From Candidatus Margulisiibacteriota bacterium (GTDB lineage: Bacteria; Margulisbacteria; Riflemargulisbacteria; GWF2-39-127): 64,000 nucleotides of DNA. Under the pieces are notes generated by a model that saw nothing but the letters and a program-made list of their open reading frames with translations, ran no database searches and was not told the DNA's origin. The position numbers and the translations under genes were made by a program. How positions within the stretch are numbered: the stretch's first letter is position 1; the number at the start of each line of letters is the position of its first letter. Location: NCBI GenBank assembly GCA_003242895.1, contig QKMY01000019.1, positions 1-64,000 of the forward strand, in the 5' to 3' direction. Positions 27,901 to 35,627 of the stretch are shown piece by piece.

Positions 27901-30900
27901 ATAGAAATGATGAAATAATCGGCACTTTAAATGCTGTTAGCATTAATTATTTTGATAATGTTCCATTTGATAATGTCAGTTATTCTTATTATATTCTTGC
28001 ATATGACGGAGTTAACTATTCCAAAGGTAAGCCCGTAATCGGATTTGCGAAAGACAACCTGGTTGTCCCTCCTACCTTACTTAAAGCCGAGGATGTTGCA
28101 CAAGACAATGGTGGAATGCTCAAAGTTACCTGGATAGCGCCTGTTTCCGAACCTAATTTATCGAAATATTTTTTATACCGTAATAATCTGAAACTAACTA
28201 TTTTAGATGCCGATGTGACGAGCTATATAGATACGGCAGCAACAAAGAATATTATTTTTTCATATTGTTTGAAATCGGTTGATAGGTTTGGAAATGAGGC
28301 ATCGAGTAATGTGCTCCCTGGGCTGTCGCTTGATAATATTAATCCATATCCTATTGAGCTTTATGCGCAGGATAGGGCGGATGATAATGGCGAAAATATA
28401 GAGCTTAGTTGGAAGTTCGATAACTTTGAATCAGACGTAGTTTATACAATATTAAGAAACGGTGCTGTAATTTCTTCGTTTAACACTTATATGACGACAT
28501 ATACAGATAACTCTGTCGCTCCTAATATACTTAATTCTTATCTAATCAAAGCTGATGATGGGAAAAATGTGATTACCAGTAATGTTGTTCATATAAGTAG
28601 CATAGATAATATCGTACCTGATTTCAATAAACTTATTAAAGTTGAAGATAATTTTGGAGATAATGGGAAAATGCTTGTAATAAGCTGGGACCGTTCTAAA
28701 GCTTTGGACGTGAAGGGATATAAACTTTATAGAAGTCTGGATGGAAGTACCTTTGATATTCGTGTAACTTTAAACGGTGCTACTGCAAATACGGTAACGT
28801 ATACCGATAACGTAGAGAACAATCATCTTTATTATTATAAGGTAGTCGTTTCCGATGGAACAAACGAGGTAGCCTCAAATATTGCTTCCGGTAAAGCAAT
28901 CGATAATATCGCACCGGAAAAGGTTAAGAACCTTACAATTATCAATATCCAAGAGGAAAGTCAGGTAAGGAAGTTATTTCTTGCCTGGCAGGGCCCGGCA
29001 GAGGCTGGATTGAGCTATAGCCTGTATAAGAATGGACAGCTGTTGGCGGACAATCTGCTTGGTACTACTTATACAGATATGAATATTACTAAAGGAATTG
29101 TTTGCAATTATTACATCCTTAGTGATGATGGTACCTACAGAACGAAGTCCGATACCGTATCGGGAGTGTTGGTTGATCTGACAGGAAAAGACAAAGAAAA
29201 CGATAACGGTAATTCTATTCAGCTAAGCTGGTCTTGTGAAAAAAGTGCAGAATATTCCACATACAACGTACGCCGAGAAGGTGCTCTGATTAAGACTTAC
29301 AGGAGCAATTCAATGAGCTATATTGATGATACGGTAGATCCGAATAATGAGTATGTGTATGAGATAACCGCCGATGATGGAATATTGAAAATATTTAGTA
29401 CAGCTGTCAAGGTAAAAGCTATTGATAATCTACCGCCGGATGTAAAGCCGTTGGCGGTAGCAGACAATCTCAACGACAACGGCGGAGTGCTCAATGTCAC
29501 CTGGTCGAAATCTTCTGCTCCTGATATTAAAGGGTACAAAGTTTATGGTAGTTCGGATGGTATCAGCTTCGCTATGGTTGCGTCCTTTAATGCCGTTACG
29601 TTTAACCTTATATCCTATACTGATAACGTAACAAATAACAAGAAATATTACTACAAAATCCTTGTTTTTGATGGAACATATGATGTGGAGTCGAATGTTG
29701 CTTATGCGATGGCAGTTGATAATGTGGCACCTGAGACAGTAAAGGATTTTGTCGTTATTGATACGAGGAATGATAACGGCACTAGTCTGTCATTGTCATG
29801 GGAGAATCCTCCCGAAACAGGACTTAAGTATCAGCTATACCGTAACGGACAACTTCTGAAGGATGACCTCCGTGATACCGTCTATATCGATAACGGCCTC
29901 GTTAAAGGCAAGAGCTACAGTTATTGTATTGTCGCTGATGACTGTACATATAGAACAACGTCAAATACTATTACGGCGACTCCTCTCGATGATTATATTA
30001 ATCCTGTTAAAGATGTCTCTGTATCGGATGTTCCGGACGATGAGGGATATGCGCTAAGACTGTCTTGGACTAATCCCGCAGATACTGATCTGAAGTCTAT
30101 TGTTATCTGTCGAAATGGACAGATTATAACGCAACTGGAAAAAACTGCTATTAGTTATATTGATGCCGGGGTTCTTCCTTCGGTTAATTATCTCTATACC
30201 ATAGAAGTGTCGGATATGGATAATAATCGTTCGCTCGTTTCTGTGAACGGGATCGCTATAGATAATACGGGACCTGAACCGGTAACAAAAATAGACGTAA
30301 CAGATCCATATGATAACGGCGGAATACTTCAGATGTCTTGGATTAAGTCCGATAGCAAAGATGTTATCGGCTATGAGATATATAGAATGGAAAAAAATCC
30401 GGAGGATAAATATGGGCCCTGGAAAAAGATATCGACAATCATGGACAGAAATATCGAATGTTTCGAAGATAAAGGGCTTGATCTGCTTACGATTTATATA
30501 TACAAGGTAAGGGTCTTTGATAGCCGTAATCAAGCTGATAGTAAACAAAGCGAACCTACCTTGCCAAAAGATGAGATTGTTCCTCAGCAAGTGGTCCTGA
30601 ATGCAGTCGACAATCCGAATGATGAAGGTGGGGTCATCTATTTATACTGGACTGCCAGTGATCCTGATGTCGTAATATACCGTGTTATCAGGAATGGGCA
30701 TGAAATCGGAAGTACTACTAATTTGAAGTATTATGATCTGGCCGTAGAAGGCAAGTATGAAGTTATTGCTGAAGACAGGGCAGGTAACCAATCGAAATCT
30801 AATCCGACAAATCGGGTTTGTGCATATCGTAATATTCCAGTGGTTACGGTTGAAGATGTCGCTCCTGACAATGGTTCTCAGCTCAAGTTATTCTGGGCAT

Positions 30901-33503
30901 GCGAAGATCCTGCATTTTCTGCTGTAACTATTATGAGGAAGACATCGTACGATGATAGTAGTAAGATTATTAAATATCTTTCTAATACTGATCACCAATA
31001 TATTGATAATAAGGTGAATAGAGATACAACGTATATTTATGAATTAACTTATACTAATAGTTCAGGACCGCATACTATTCAGTTACCTCCGGTGACACCT
31101 AAAGACGAAATTACTCCTGATCAAATAAACGATCTTCGTGCCGAGTATGTTTTAGGTACCGGAGGTAAGACTATAAAATTGACCTGGTCAAAAGTAGTTG
31201 ATACAAAAATAAGCTCACTTGGGGTTTATAGAAGTTCAGGTTCAATAAATCAGTGGCAAAGAATCGCAGTCTGTAGTTCAGCACTTGTCGAGTATCTGGA
31301 TGCAGCTTCACAGCCATCCGTAACTTATAACTATAAAATCGAGAGCTTTTCGAACCTCGCATCAACTGCAAGTAATATTGTAAGTGTTAAATCGTATGAT
31401 GATACGCCCCCGCCAGCTCCTGAAGTTATCGATGTTCCAAATGATCGAGGTACCCAACTGAAAGTAATCTGGCCTGTTTTAGGTGTCGATAAGATTAACA
31501 AAACATCTGGTTTGATGAATGAGTGGATTAAAGTTTCTTCAGTGAGTACTGCTGCGATCGTTTCAAATCTCAATTCAGATACCGATTACAGATTCAGTTA
31601 TACTGTTAATCGAGATGGACACGAAATCGAAAGTGTATTTTCGGGAGTGGTAAGACCAAAAATTGATATCTATATTTCTGCGCCTGTCACGAACTTTTTA
31701 GTAACCGACGTTTCTCCTGATAATGGTGATAATGCAATCCTGACCTGGGTAAAATCTGCTGATGACGGTAATGGGTTTAACGATATTTCTTTTTATATCG
31801 TTTACCGGAATAATGAGCGAATTGCTACCCTTAATAAGGGAGACACAACGTACATTGCCAACAAATTAACCCCGGGATGGGTTAATACGGCAGGTTATCG
31901 ATTCAAGGTCGCAGCATTAAATTCTTCTGGCAGGGAAGCTTTTTCTCCTGAGCGTTCCATTATTCCTCAGGATGAAAAGCCACCCAAAACACCTGTTAAT
32001 TTCCATTTTGCTACTACTACCGTGAAGAACGAACTTTGGTTGCAATGGGATAAAAACTCGGATGATACCAAAGGCTATTATGTTTATAAAAATGGAGAAA
32101 AATACAGGGTGCTTACTAGCGGTGATTCTTTATCGATAGATACGGGTTTAAGCTATAACGTTACTTATTCATATCAAGTTAGTGCCTTTGACAACGCAGG
32201 AAATGAATCTTTTAAAACTAATGTTATTTCAAAGATGTTTTTCCATACTGCTATGCTCAGTCCAGGGATTAACCTGATTTCAGTTCCTTATATCGTAACA
32301 GAGCTGTCAATGAGTGATTGCATTCGAGACCCTCAACTCATTGTATATAACTGGAACGGCAAAAAATATTCTATAGGAAATGAGCCTTTCACTCCTGCGA
32401 ATTCATGTTTTGTCAAAGTACAGAATGCGGTTGAAGTGAAGCTTAATAATCCGAAAAAGCTAACTCAAGATTATACCTTGAAAATCGCTAAGGGTTGGAA
32501 TCTTATTTCAGATCCATTCTTCATTGCACTTCCCTGTTCAGCAATAAAAATAAAAGATAGCACAGTAGTATATAGCTGGGCGGATGCGGTTAAAGCTCGC
32601 ATTATTGCTTCAAAACTCTTTGGCCTTAATGAGGCTCATGACGATTACAAAGAGATAACTGTGCTCAATCCATTTGAAGGTGCATGGATTAAGGCCTTTA
32701 AAGATATCGAACTGATTTTTCCCTATTCTACAGAATGGACTTCACTTAGCACGTTAGCTAATCAGGGTTATTCGACGAGTAAGACTAATGGCTGGGTGGT
32801 AACTATTAAAGTGCAAGGGAAGAGTTTTGAGTTGGGTCAGAGCGATGATGCGGTGGATGGCTATGATTATCATGATAGTTTGATACCGCCTCAGATTGCT
32901 GGATTTAACAAAGAAGCTCTCTCTTTTTATGAAGAACAAAGTAGTTGGGGAGAATATTCAGGATACTATAAAGCAGATATAAAAAAGAAAGACAGCACCT
33001 GGAAGATGATCGTTGAGAATGCAGGTGTTCCAGTTATTCCTGTTATGATTGAAGGATTGAATTCTCTTCCTAAGTCCAAGACACTAATCGTTACTGACAG
33101 AAACGGAAATATAGTACCTTTGAATGGCAACTCTTTTAGTTTAGCCGGTGAGGGGGGCTTTACGGTGTTCACTATTCAGGTATTAGATTCCAGCGATTTC
33201 TTCGAAATAAGCGGACTTGTCAATTATCCGAATCCCTGTAATATCAATAAAACCGATGTTAAGGTCAAGTTTAACTCAAACAAGACGGGTGCCGGTGATA
33301 TTAAGATTTACAGTGTGACTGGAAAAGAGATATATAAAAATGATTTCAACTTTGTCGTGGGGGACAACATAATTAGATGGGATGGAAGTACTCATAGCAG
33401 GGAACGAGTTGCTTCAGGCGTGTATTTCTATCTCATTGATGCTAGAAGTGTTGATGGAAGTTCCTTTAAGAAGAAAGAAAAGATAGCAATCTGGAATAAC
33501 TAA
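21999..33503 (+). CDS. giant secreted C25 (gingipain-type) peptidase with FG-GAP propeller, ~21 FN3 domains and sorting-like C-terminus
   Basis: 3834 residues. The domains in order (approximate residues) are: signal peptide 1-24; one FN3-like domain 55-130; a propeptide-like region; a peptidase C25 domain 360-720 with catalytic His in HMGHSNH (H598) and Cys in YTDGCFPNYF (C628); an Ig-like domain; a seven-to-eight-bladed FG-GAP propeller 924-1320; about 21 FN3 domains 1428-3411; a beta-rich region 3412-3730; and a FlgD-Ig/type-A-sorting-like domain 3738-3834 (NYPNPCN...GVYFYLI). Gingipain-like caspase-fold cysteine protease activity at the surface is predicted. Export probably depends on the C-terminal domain, by analogy with type IX substrates. 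A PorV-like gene follows. Confidence 0.88.
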   Translation: MKHNKLLVILIFLFFFSPQTGYSADIFTPLVNVFNGVLEAFARTSTSNLSLFSKDILEQGVSTDIKLVIGNSAGRPMLDWSGYWEESGSTLNEYSIYRSTNQKDWELVGKTKLPTYIDTAISFYTNYYKVIANYSDHKVASNVAPFNPMQSISFNSVPAAKQQSYDKMIEVTYTFADPTFEITSDGFQVMSVNGLYNEGTVGTPMLPYRAGHLLIPDGYKVASIEYDNLDTIIYKDKVLAPQQPAIPISSTEDQKTITVNESVYKSNTPNVSLSSQSPQLLSGYEILPLLITPVTYYAKDKKVIFSRKLKVTVNLVADRSIGMKNVLRPSSIKQINNAKKIVQALIDNRDALENDTQLKINSVQKRAVSNTYDLIIIAPQGFSSAYAPLITYKQSLGMKVLFVSTEQIFSNQAGVDNAQKIKNYIKYAYTSYGIQYVVLGADSEYVPTRKVPSYIGDYGGPDDQNINTDIYYACLDDGWDPNGNRIYAERGENYDRYSEVYVGRFPASSATEVTNMVNKTIQLSSMDPQTPYMKKTVVLGENLDSYTSGSSFTTYLSTALAAKFSVTKYADDVKYWGGSDLVSLINSNSAQFYSHMGHSNHVYNAKLNNSSVQSLNNSLPFIYYTDGCFPNYFVYSDSISEAYLTGAKGAAAFIGNTHYGWYYRGAGDGPSARYHNEFNKAVVQKDIKQISRAAVASREVMFPYWSVNDGSNCYRLLYFAINVLGDPSLEIVTDFTARKGVSIVSGFDQWERGTISVQTSAIGDKLISQSLYYRIGDNDSWKQLTTVSSLTLAYELDTTAYGDIQSFQLKAVAQYPDGNSDSQIASFGIDNTPPVTSTTVQNKTYNTEVSINIVSFDAMSGVDKIFFSIGDIAQQEYTDSLIISQGGNYNLSFYSLDKAGNKQNTVTVSFTIDKEARQGFPIQLTGAIYGVPTYKDIDEDGNVEIVVQSNDGKVYIFNHDGTPFTGWENGKEIGVKGAGSPAIADVDNDGRDEIIVFGSFVGISVYEIDVSLKWKNLVSGLSNNSSPVIADINNDGIKDILIATDGKLYALEGMNGTVMAGFPVNLSGGASFDIFGTPAVGDIDGDGDLEIALAFSTADVNPVTHFQLYHHNGVLIWDKTTPSVWMTASPVMGDINNDGKVEIIFAGGQEPAIYVFNSLGNPISGYPFRLASGHFALSPVLSDIDSDGYLDIIIPHLDPSDNKLFAVNYRGQIVPNFPVQVKAELSSSAVIGDLDGDGKPDILVGGNRNQLYAYTQQGALVSGFPKQLGSTMGLSPVLVDLENDGKTDILSGDWSGKISAWSTNGVYDSDNTQWSTFQHDPYHTGFYPTVFLESPATYYRTNGQVLLKVKTFSNYSWVKKIDFEYSFNSTNGINGTWQQADGIYNSPVEMLWDSQPKGNESDVYVRARSMTMDNAYSSYVFRKIYIDNKPAANVTNLKVTDPSDNGEKLLLSWTKSADDGAGRNDLVNYYLVVNDGEQSVTLGRGVTSYTLATDKMRTYTFFVKTFDGLNYNQCEKTGPVTPKDENPPYKVGNVVVTDNIKDNGGVLGISWNHSLSFNWTDLTISYKLYRSEHGLENWSMISSWLRDNKYTDYSATVNQVFDYKVIVTDKTYDIASDVATGSSKDDLAPALPVNFGVYDVAKDNGEAVIAAWTKSADDGAGSNDLSKYIVYIGSTVVELPPGSTTYTLTGTQKNKPYTFSLKTVDYNGNQAQTIQTSCYARDNRPPQVPTITVADVLNDAGGQVQISYPRSADDGGGSNDLVKYVLYRKFLNDLDGVSVSEQVADGHESYAVKVNTVDTVVYQFRLAVTDGENWSYGSWVDGSSIDNIPPKGISNFKGEDNPSDNGYQIKLTWTKSEDDGAGAKDVTGYTVYRKDAGEWIVVATLLKGVTSYIDSGVSNNAVYRYKIETRDKSCVTTTELPYGVIPIDNLPPDEVKDLTVQDNPNDNGGKTAVTWTKNTDDTISYVIYRNDEIIGTLNAVSINYFDNVPFDNVSYSYYILAYDGVNYSKGKPVIGFAKDNLVVPPTLLKAEDVAQDNGGMLKVTWIAPVSEPNLSKYFLYRNNLKLTILDADVTSYIDTAATKNIIFSYCLKSVDRFGNEASSNVLPGLSLDNINPYPIELYAQDRADDNGENIELSWKFDNFESDVVYTILRNGAVISSFNTYMTTYTDNSVAPNILNSYLIKADDGKNVITSNVVHISSIDNIVPDFNKLIKVEDNFGDNGKMLVISWDRSKALDVKGYKLYRSLDGSTFDIRVTLNGATANTVTYTDNVENNHLYYYKVVVSDGTNEVASNIASGKAIDNIAPEKVKNLTIINIQEESQVRKLFLAWQGPAEAGLSYSLYKNGQLLADNLLGTTYTDMNITKGIVCNYYILSDDGTYRTKSDTVSGVLVDLTGKDKENDNGNSIQLSWSCEKSAEYSTYNVRREGALIKTYRSNSMSYIDDTVDPNNEYVYEITADDGILKIFSTAVKVKAIDNLPPDVKPLAVADNLNDNGGVLNVTWSKSSAPDIKGYKVYGSSDGISFAMVASFNAVTFNLISYTDNVTNNKKYYYKILVFDGTYDVESNVAYAMAVDNVAPETVKDFVVIDTRNDNGTSLSLSWENPPETGLKYQLYRNGQLLKDDLRDTVYIDNGLVKGKSYSYCIVADDCTYRTTSNTITATPLDDYINPVKDVSVSDVPDDEGYALRLSWTNPADTDLKSIVICRNGQIITQLEKTAISYIDAGVLPSVNYLYTIEVSDMDNNRSLVSVNGIAIDNTGPEPVTKIDVTDPYDNGGILQMSWIKSDSKDVIGYEIYRMEKNPEDKYGPWKKISTIMDRNIECFEDKGLDLLTIYIYKVRVFDSRNQADSKQSEPTLPKDEIVPQQVVLNAVDNPNDEGGVIYLYWTASDPDVVIYRVIRNGHEIGSTTNLKYYDLAVEGKYEVIAEDRAGNQSKSNPTNRVCAYRNIPVVTVEDVAPDNGSQLKLFWACEDPAFSAVTIMRKTSYDDSSKIIKYLSNTDHQYIDNKVNRDTTYIYELTYTNSSGPHTIQLPPVTPKDEITPDQINDLRAEYVLGTGGKTIKLTWSKVVDTKISSLGVYRSSGSINQWQRIAVCSSALVEYLDAASQPSVTYNYKIESFSNLASTASNIVSVKSYDDTPPPAPEVIDVPNDRGTQLKVIWPVLGVDKINKTSGLMNEWIKVSSVSTAAIVSNLNSDTDYRFSYTVNRDGHEIESVFSGVVRPKIDIYISAPVTNFLVTDVSPDNGDNAILTWVKSADDGNGFNDISFYIVYRNNERIATLNKGDTTYIANKLTPGWVNTAGYRFKVAALNSSGREAFSPERSIIPQDEKPPKTPVNFHFATTTVKNELWLQWDKNSDDTKGYYVYKNGEKYRVLTSGDSLSIDTGLSYNVTYSYQVSAFDNAGNESFKTNVISKMFFHTAMLSPGINLISVPYIVTELSMSDCIRDPQLIVYNWNGKKYSIGNEPFTPANSCFVKVQNAVEVKLNNPKKLTQDYTLKIAKGWNLISDPFFIALPCSAIKIKDSTVVYSWADAVKARIIASKLFGLNEAHDDYKEITVLNPFEGAWIKAFKDIELIFPYSTEWTSLSTLANQGYSTSKTNGWVVTIKVQGKSFELGQSDDAVDGYDYHDSLIPPQIAGFNKEALSFYEEQSSWGEYSGYYKADIKKKDSTWKMIVENAGVPVIPVMIEGLNSLPKSKTLIVTDRNGNIVPLNGNSFSLAGEGGFTVFTIQVLDSSDFFEISGLVNYPNPCNINKTDVKVKFNSNKTGAGDIKIYSVTGKEIYKNDFNFVVGDNIIRWDGSTHSRERVASGVYFYLIDARSVDGSSFKKKEKIAIWNN
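24770..25960 (+). repeat. FG-GAP/VCBS propeller blades inside the giant C25 protein
   Basis: Eight repeats of about 50 residues, each with an Asp-rich calcium-loop core: DIDEDGNVEIVV, DVDNDGRDEIIV, DINNDGIKDILI, DIDGDGDLEIAL, DINNDGKVEIIF, DIDSDGYLDIII, DLDGDGKPDILV and DLENDGKTDILS. They form an integrin-alpha-like propeller that binds calcium. Confidence 0.85.
26280..32240 (+). repeat. array of about 21 fibronectin type III domains
   Basis: Tandem domains of about 90-100 residues. Each opens with a PP linker, then a D-x3-DNGG element, then LxLSWTKS. Several copies carry an acidic insertion (SADDGAGRND, SADDGAGSND, SADDGGGSND, SEDDGAGAKD, SADDGNGFND) after the W strand. Copies are diverged at DNA level, so the array is old rather than a recent amplification. 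Confidence 0.8.
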
Positions 33504-33537
33504 ACCCGAAAATACGATGTCTTTTTCTGTGCCGTAA

Positions 33538-33555
33538 ATTGCTACATGTAGCAAT
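33538..33555. repeat. perfect 18-bp palindrome
   Basis: ATTGCTACATGTAGCAAT is fully self-complementary. It lies 34 bases after the giant gene's stop and 30 bases before the terminator. It could be an operator or part of the RNA end structure. Confidence 0.7.
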
Positions 33556-33585
33556 AAAAATCTCAATATTCACGTTAAAATAGAT

Positions 33586-33621
33586 CAGAGGTGTTGCATG
33601 TTGCAACACCTCTGTTTTTTT
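33586..33621 (+). terminator. strong rho-independent terminator
   Basis: A perfect 13-bp stem (33586-33598 with 33602-33614), a three-base TGT loop and a seven-T run (33615-33621). It ends the giant gene's transcript. The ATG at 33598 lies inside this stem and is not a start codon. Confidence 0.92.
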
Positions 33622-33696
33622 GTCTCAGACCTTTACAGAATAAAGGATTCATTAGTTGGTATGAAAATTGGTATATGTACTGCGGGGAGTGCAAAT

Positions 33697-34524
33697 ATGA
33701 AAATATATCTATTATTCATTTTCATTATTTCCTTTTTAGCAACTAATGCAAATGCTAATGTTATCGGCAATGATTTCCTTTCTGCAGATACTGGGGTCAG
33801 GGCATTGGCGATGGGGTCTGCATACACTGCGGTAGCCAATGATTCCAACTCGATATTTTATAATGCAGCCGGATTAGGAGAGATAAAGAGTGCAGCACTT
33901 TTGACTTCTTATGGTAACGTGTTTGGCATGGCAAGTAAGACGCATGCTTCCCTCGTAGTTCCAGTAGGAGGAGGGGCAATAGGCATCGGTTACATAGGGT
34001 TAAAGGTAAGGGACATTGTTCGGACTGACGATGCCGGAACAGTTCAGGGTAGTTTCAGTTATGGAGATACTGCTTATCTCTTAGGTTATGGATTGAACAC
34101 TGGGGTCGATTGGTTATCCCTTGGAATCGTTGGGAAGTACCTTGTAAAAGAGTGTAATGGAAACGTGAAAAGAGGACTTGGTATTGATATTTCATCATTA
34201 ATAATTACAGATATAATGAATATAGGCATATCGATCCACGACATCAATAAAACAGCGATAGGAAATGATGTTTATTCAAGTAGGATCAGAGCTGGCATGG
34301 CTATCAAGCCTATGAAGAATGTTATTGTCAGTACGGATTACTATGAGGGATCAATGTCCTATGGAGCAGAGGTTTCGGTAATTCAAGAAGTGAGCTTTCA
34401 GGTTGGTTATGTGAATGATATGGTTACTATGGGCTGCGGCTTATCCGTCGATAGTATAAAGATAAATGTAGCCTATAGCAAACATGACCTGGGGGACAGC
34501 TTGAAAGCTGAGATTGGATTTTAG
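33697..34524 (+). CDS. PorV-like outer-membrane protein
   Basis: 275 residues. The start at 33697 has GGGGAG seven bases upstream and begins a signal peptide (IYLLFIFIISFLATNANA). The mature N-terminus has the family motif GVRALAMGSAYTAVANDSNS followed by IFYNAAGLGEI. The remainder is a repeated beta-strand pattern of a barrel of roughly 14 strands ending IGF. PorV relatives shuttle or receive type IX cargo at the outer membrane; location directly after a giant CTD protein suggests a comparable role, which is inference. The longer frame back to 33598 runs into the terminator and is rejected. A lipoprotein gene follows by 17 bases. Confidence 0.8.
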   Translation: MKIYLLFIFIISFLATNANANVIGNDFLSADTGVRALAMGSAYTAVANDSNSIFYNAAGLGEIKSAALLTSYGNVFGMASKTHASLVVPVGGGAIGIGYIGLKVRDIVRTDDAGTVQGSFSYGDTAYLLGYGLNTGVDWLSLGIVGKYLVKECNGNVKRGLGIDISSLIITDIMNIGISIHDINKTAIGNDVYSSRIRAGMAIKPMKNVIVSTDYYEGSMSYGAEVSVIQEVSFQVGYVNDMVTMGCGLSVDSIKINVAYSKHDLGDSLKAEIGF

Positions 34525-34541
34525 CTAAAGGAGATTTTTCC

Positions 34542-34934
34542 GTGAATCTAATATATAAGAAGAAAATGTCGATAATTATTTTTTTTATTTTTCTTGCGGC
34601 AGTGTTTCTGCTGGGTGGCTGCAAACAAGTTACCACTGACACGAATGGGGCAATTTATGGTTCTGTGCTATTGAAGGATCAAGTAGATCATAGTGGTGTT
34701 GTGGTGACTGCCAGGAGTGGAAATGCTATAAAACAGGGCTTAACGGAAACCTCCGGTATGTATGTTATCAGTGGCTTAACCGTTGGAACTTATGAAGTGA
34801 GTGTTTCTAAAAACGCCTGGTATATTGCGGAAAATGATCAAGCAACGAAATCTGTTGTTATTACCGAGGGAGAAAGTGTCATGAATGTTACTTTTAATCT
34901 TGAGAGTGATTTAGTGCCACCGGCAATTCCTTAG
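34542..34934 (+). CDS. lipoprotein with carboxypeptidase-regulatory-like beta-sandwich
   Basis: 130 residues from a GTG start with AAAGGAG eight bases upstream. A lipoprotein signal ends in the lipobox LLGGCKQ (Cys27). The mature part, GAIYGSVLLKDQVDHSGVVV...TSGMYVISGLTVGTYEVSVS, is the pattern of a CarboxypepD_reg / SpaA-type prealbumin-like sandwich. It stops after VPPAIP, where an FN3 domain would normally begin, so it could be a truncated version of a longer surface protein. It is in the same operon as the PorV-like gene. Convergent with the 34954 gene, only 19 bases apart. Confidence 0.78.
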   Translation: MNLIYKKKMSIIIFFIFLAAVFLLGGCKQVTTDTNGAIYGSVLLKDQVDHSGVVVTARSGNAIKQGLTETSGMYVISGLTVGTYEVSVSKNAWYIAENDQATKSVVITEGESVMNVTFNLESDLVPPAIP

Positions 34935-34953
34935 TGACGCTGAGACAATACTA

Positions 34954-35607
34954 TTATTTGATGTATAGGCCTTCGCTTCGCAACACACTGTCCGTTTGGT
35001 CGATAGCTATAGCATAAGAAAGCTTGAGATCGGTACCCGAGGTGTCGATTAGTGGGTTTGTCATTACTCCTGCAATCAGGCCGGAATGAATGTTGATAGC
35101 CGGTGACCCAACTAAGCCTAAAGAATAAGGAGTATCTAACTGAAGGATTTTTTTAGCATTCTTGAGAAGGTATTTCGCGCTGATAATTGTTTTGATAATT
35201 GATGGTACATAGATACTTTCACGTCCAAAAGGAAATCCGATGCATGAGATACTGGAACCACATTGCAGGTCTTCAGTGGAATCAAATAATTTAAGAGGGA
35301 CTGACAGGTCGGTTGGCTCCGCTGTCTTTAATAAGGCTAAACCGTTTTCTTCGTCGTATTGCTGAAGTGACACGGGGATTGTTGTTATGTTTTCGTCAAT
35401 GATGTTTGAGAAGCTTTTGTTGCTGTGCGGGATATTAATATACAATTCGTCAGAAGGGGCAACAATGTTTGACGAAGTAATAATGTATCCGCGTGCCGTG
35501 ATAAAAAAGCCTGAACCCAGAAAATCATAGCTGTTCCCGCTGGTTTTTTTCATTATTACTGCGCATATTCCTGCATATCTTGAATAAATATCTTTTAACA
35601 TTTTCAA
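34954..35607 (-). CDS. trypsin-fold (S1C/DegP-like) protein lacking the catalytic triad
   Basis: 217 residues with the S1C protease pattern: GSGFFITARGYIITSSNIV, ENGLALLKT, GSSISCIGFPFG, then GLVGSPAINIHSGLIAG. At the three catalytic places His is replaced by N47, Asp by G89 and the nucleophile Ser by V166, judged by alignment to TNAHVV, DLALLKV and GNSGGP. It is therefore a pseudoprotease. No signal peptide is obvious, so it may be cytoplasmic. It starts 20 bases after the malQ stop and is probably co-transcribed. Role unknown; a binding or scaffolding role is a guess. Confidence 0.72.
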   Translation of the reverse strand: MKMLKDIYSRYAGICAVIMKKTSGNSYDFLGSGFFITARGYIITSSNIVAPSDELYINIPHSNKSFSNIIDENITTIPVSLQQYDEENGLALLKTAEPTDLSVPLKLFDSTEDLQCGSSISCIGFPFGRESIYVPSIIKTIISAKYLLKNAKKILQLDTPYSLGLVGSPAINIHSGLIAGVMTNPLIDTSGTDLKLSYAIAIDQTDSVLRSEGLYIK

Positions 35608-35627
35608 ATCTCCAAAAAACTCGAAAA

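Noticed and set aside
30054-30590. 178-codon minus-strand frame inside the FN3 array
   Set aside because: Antisense shadow of the FN3 domains; no ribosome site and no recognisable family.
26280-32240. Possible recent DNA-level tandem amplification in the FN3 array
   Set aside because: The domains are diverged in nucleotide sequence and length; the similarity is at protein-motif level only.
33598-33696. Earlier ATG for the PorV-like gene
   Set aside because: It lies within the stem of a perfect rho-independent terminator, and the next 33 residues would precede a well-formed signal peptide.
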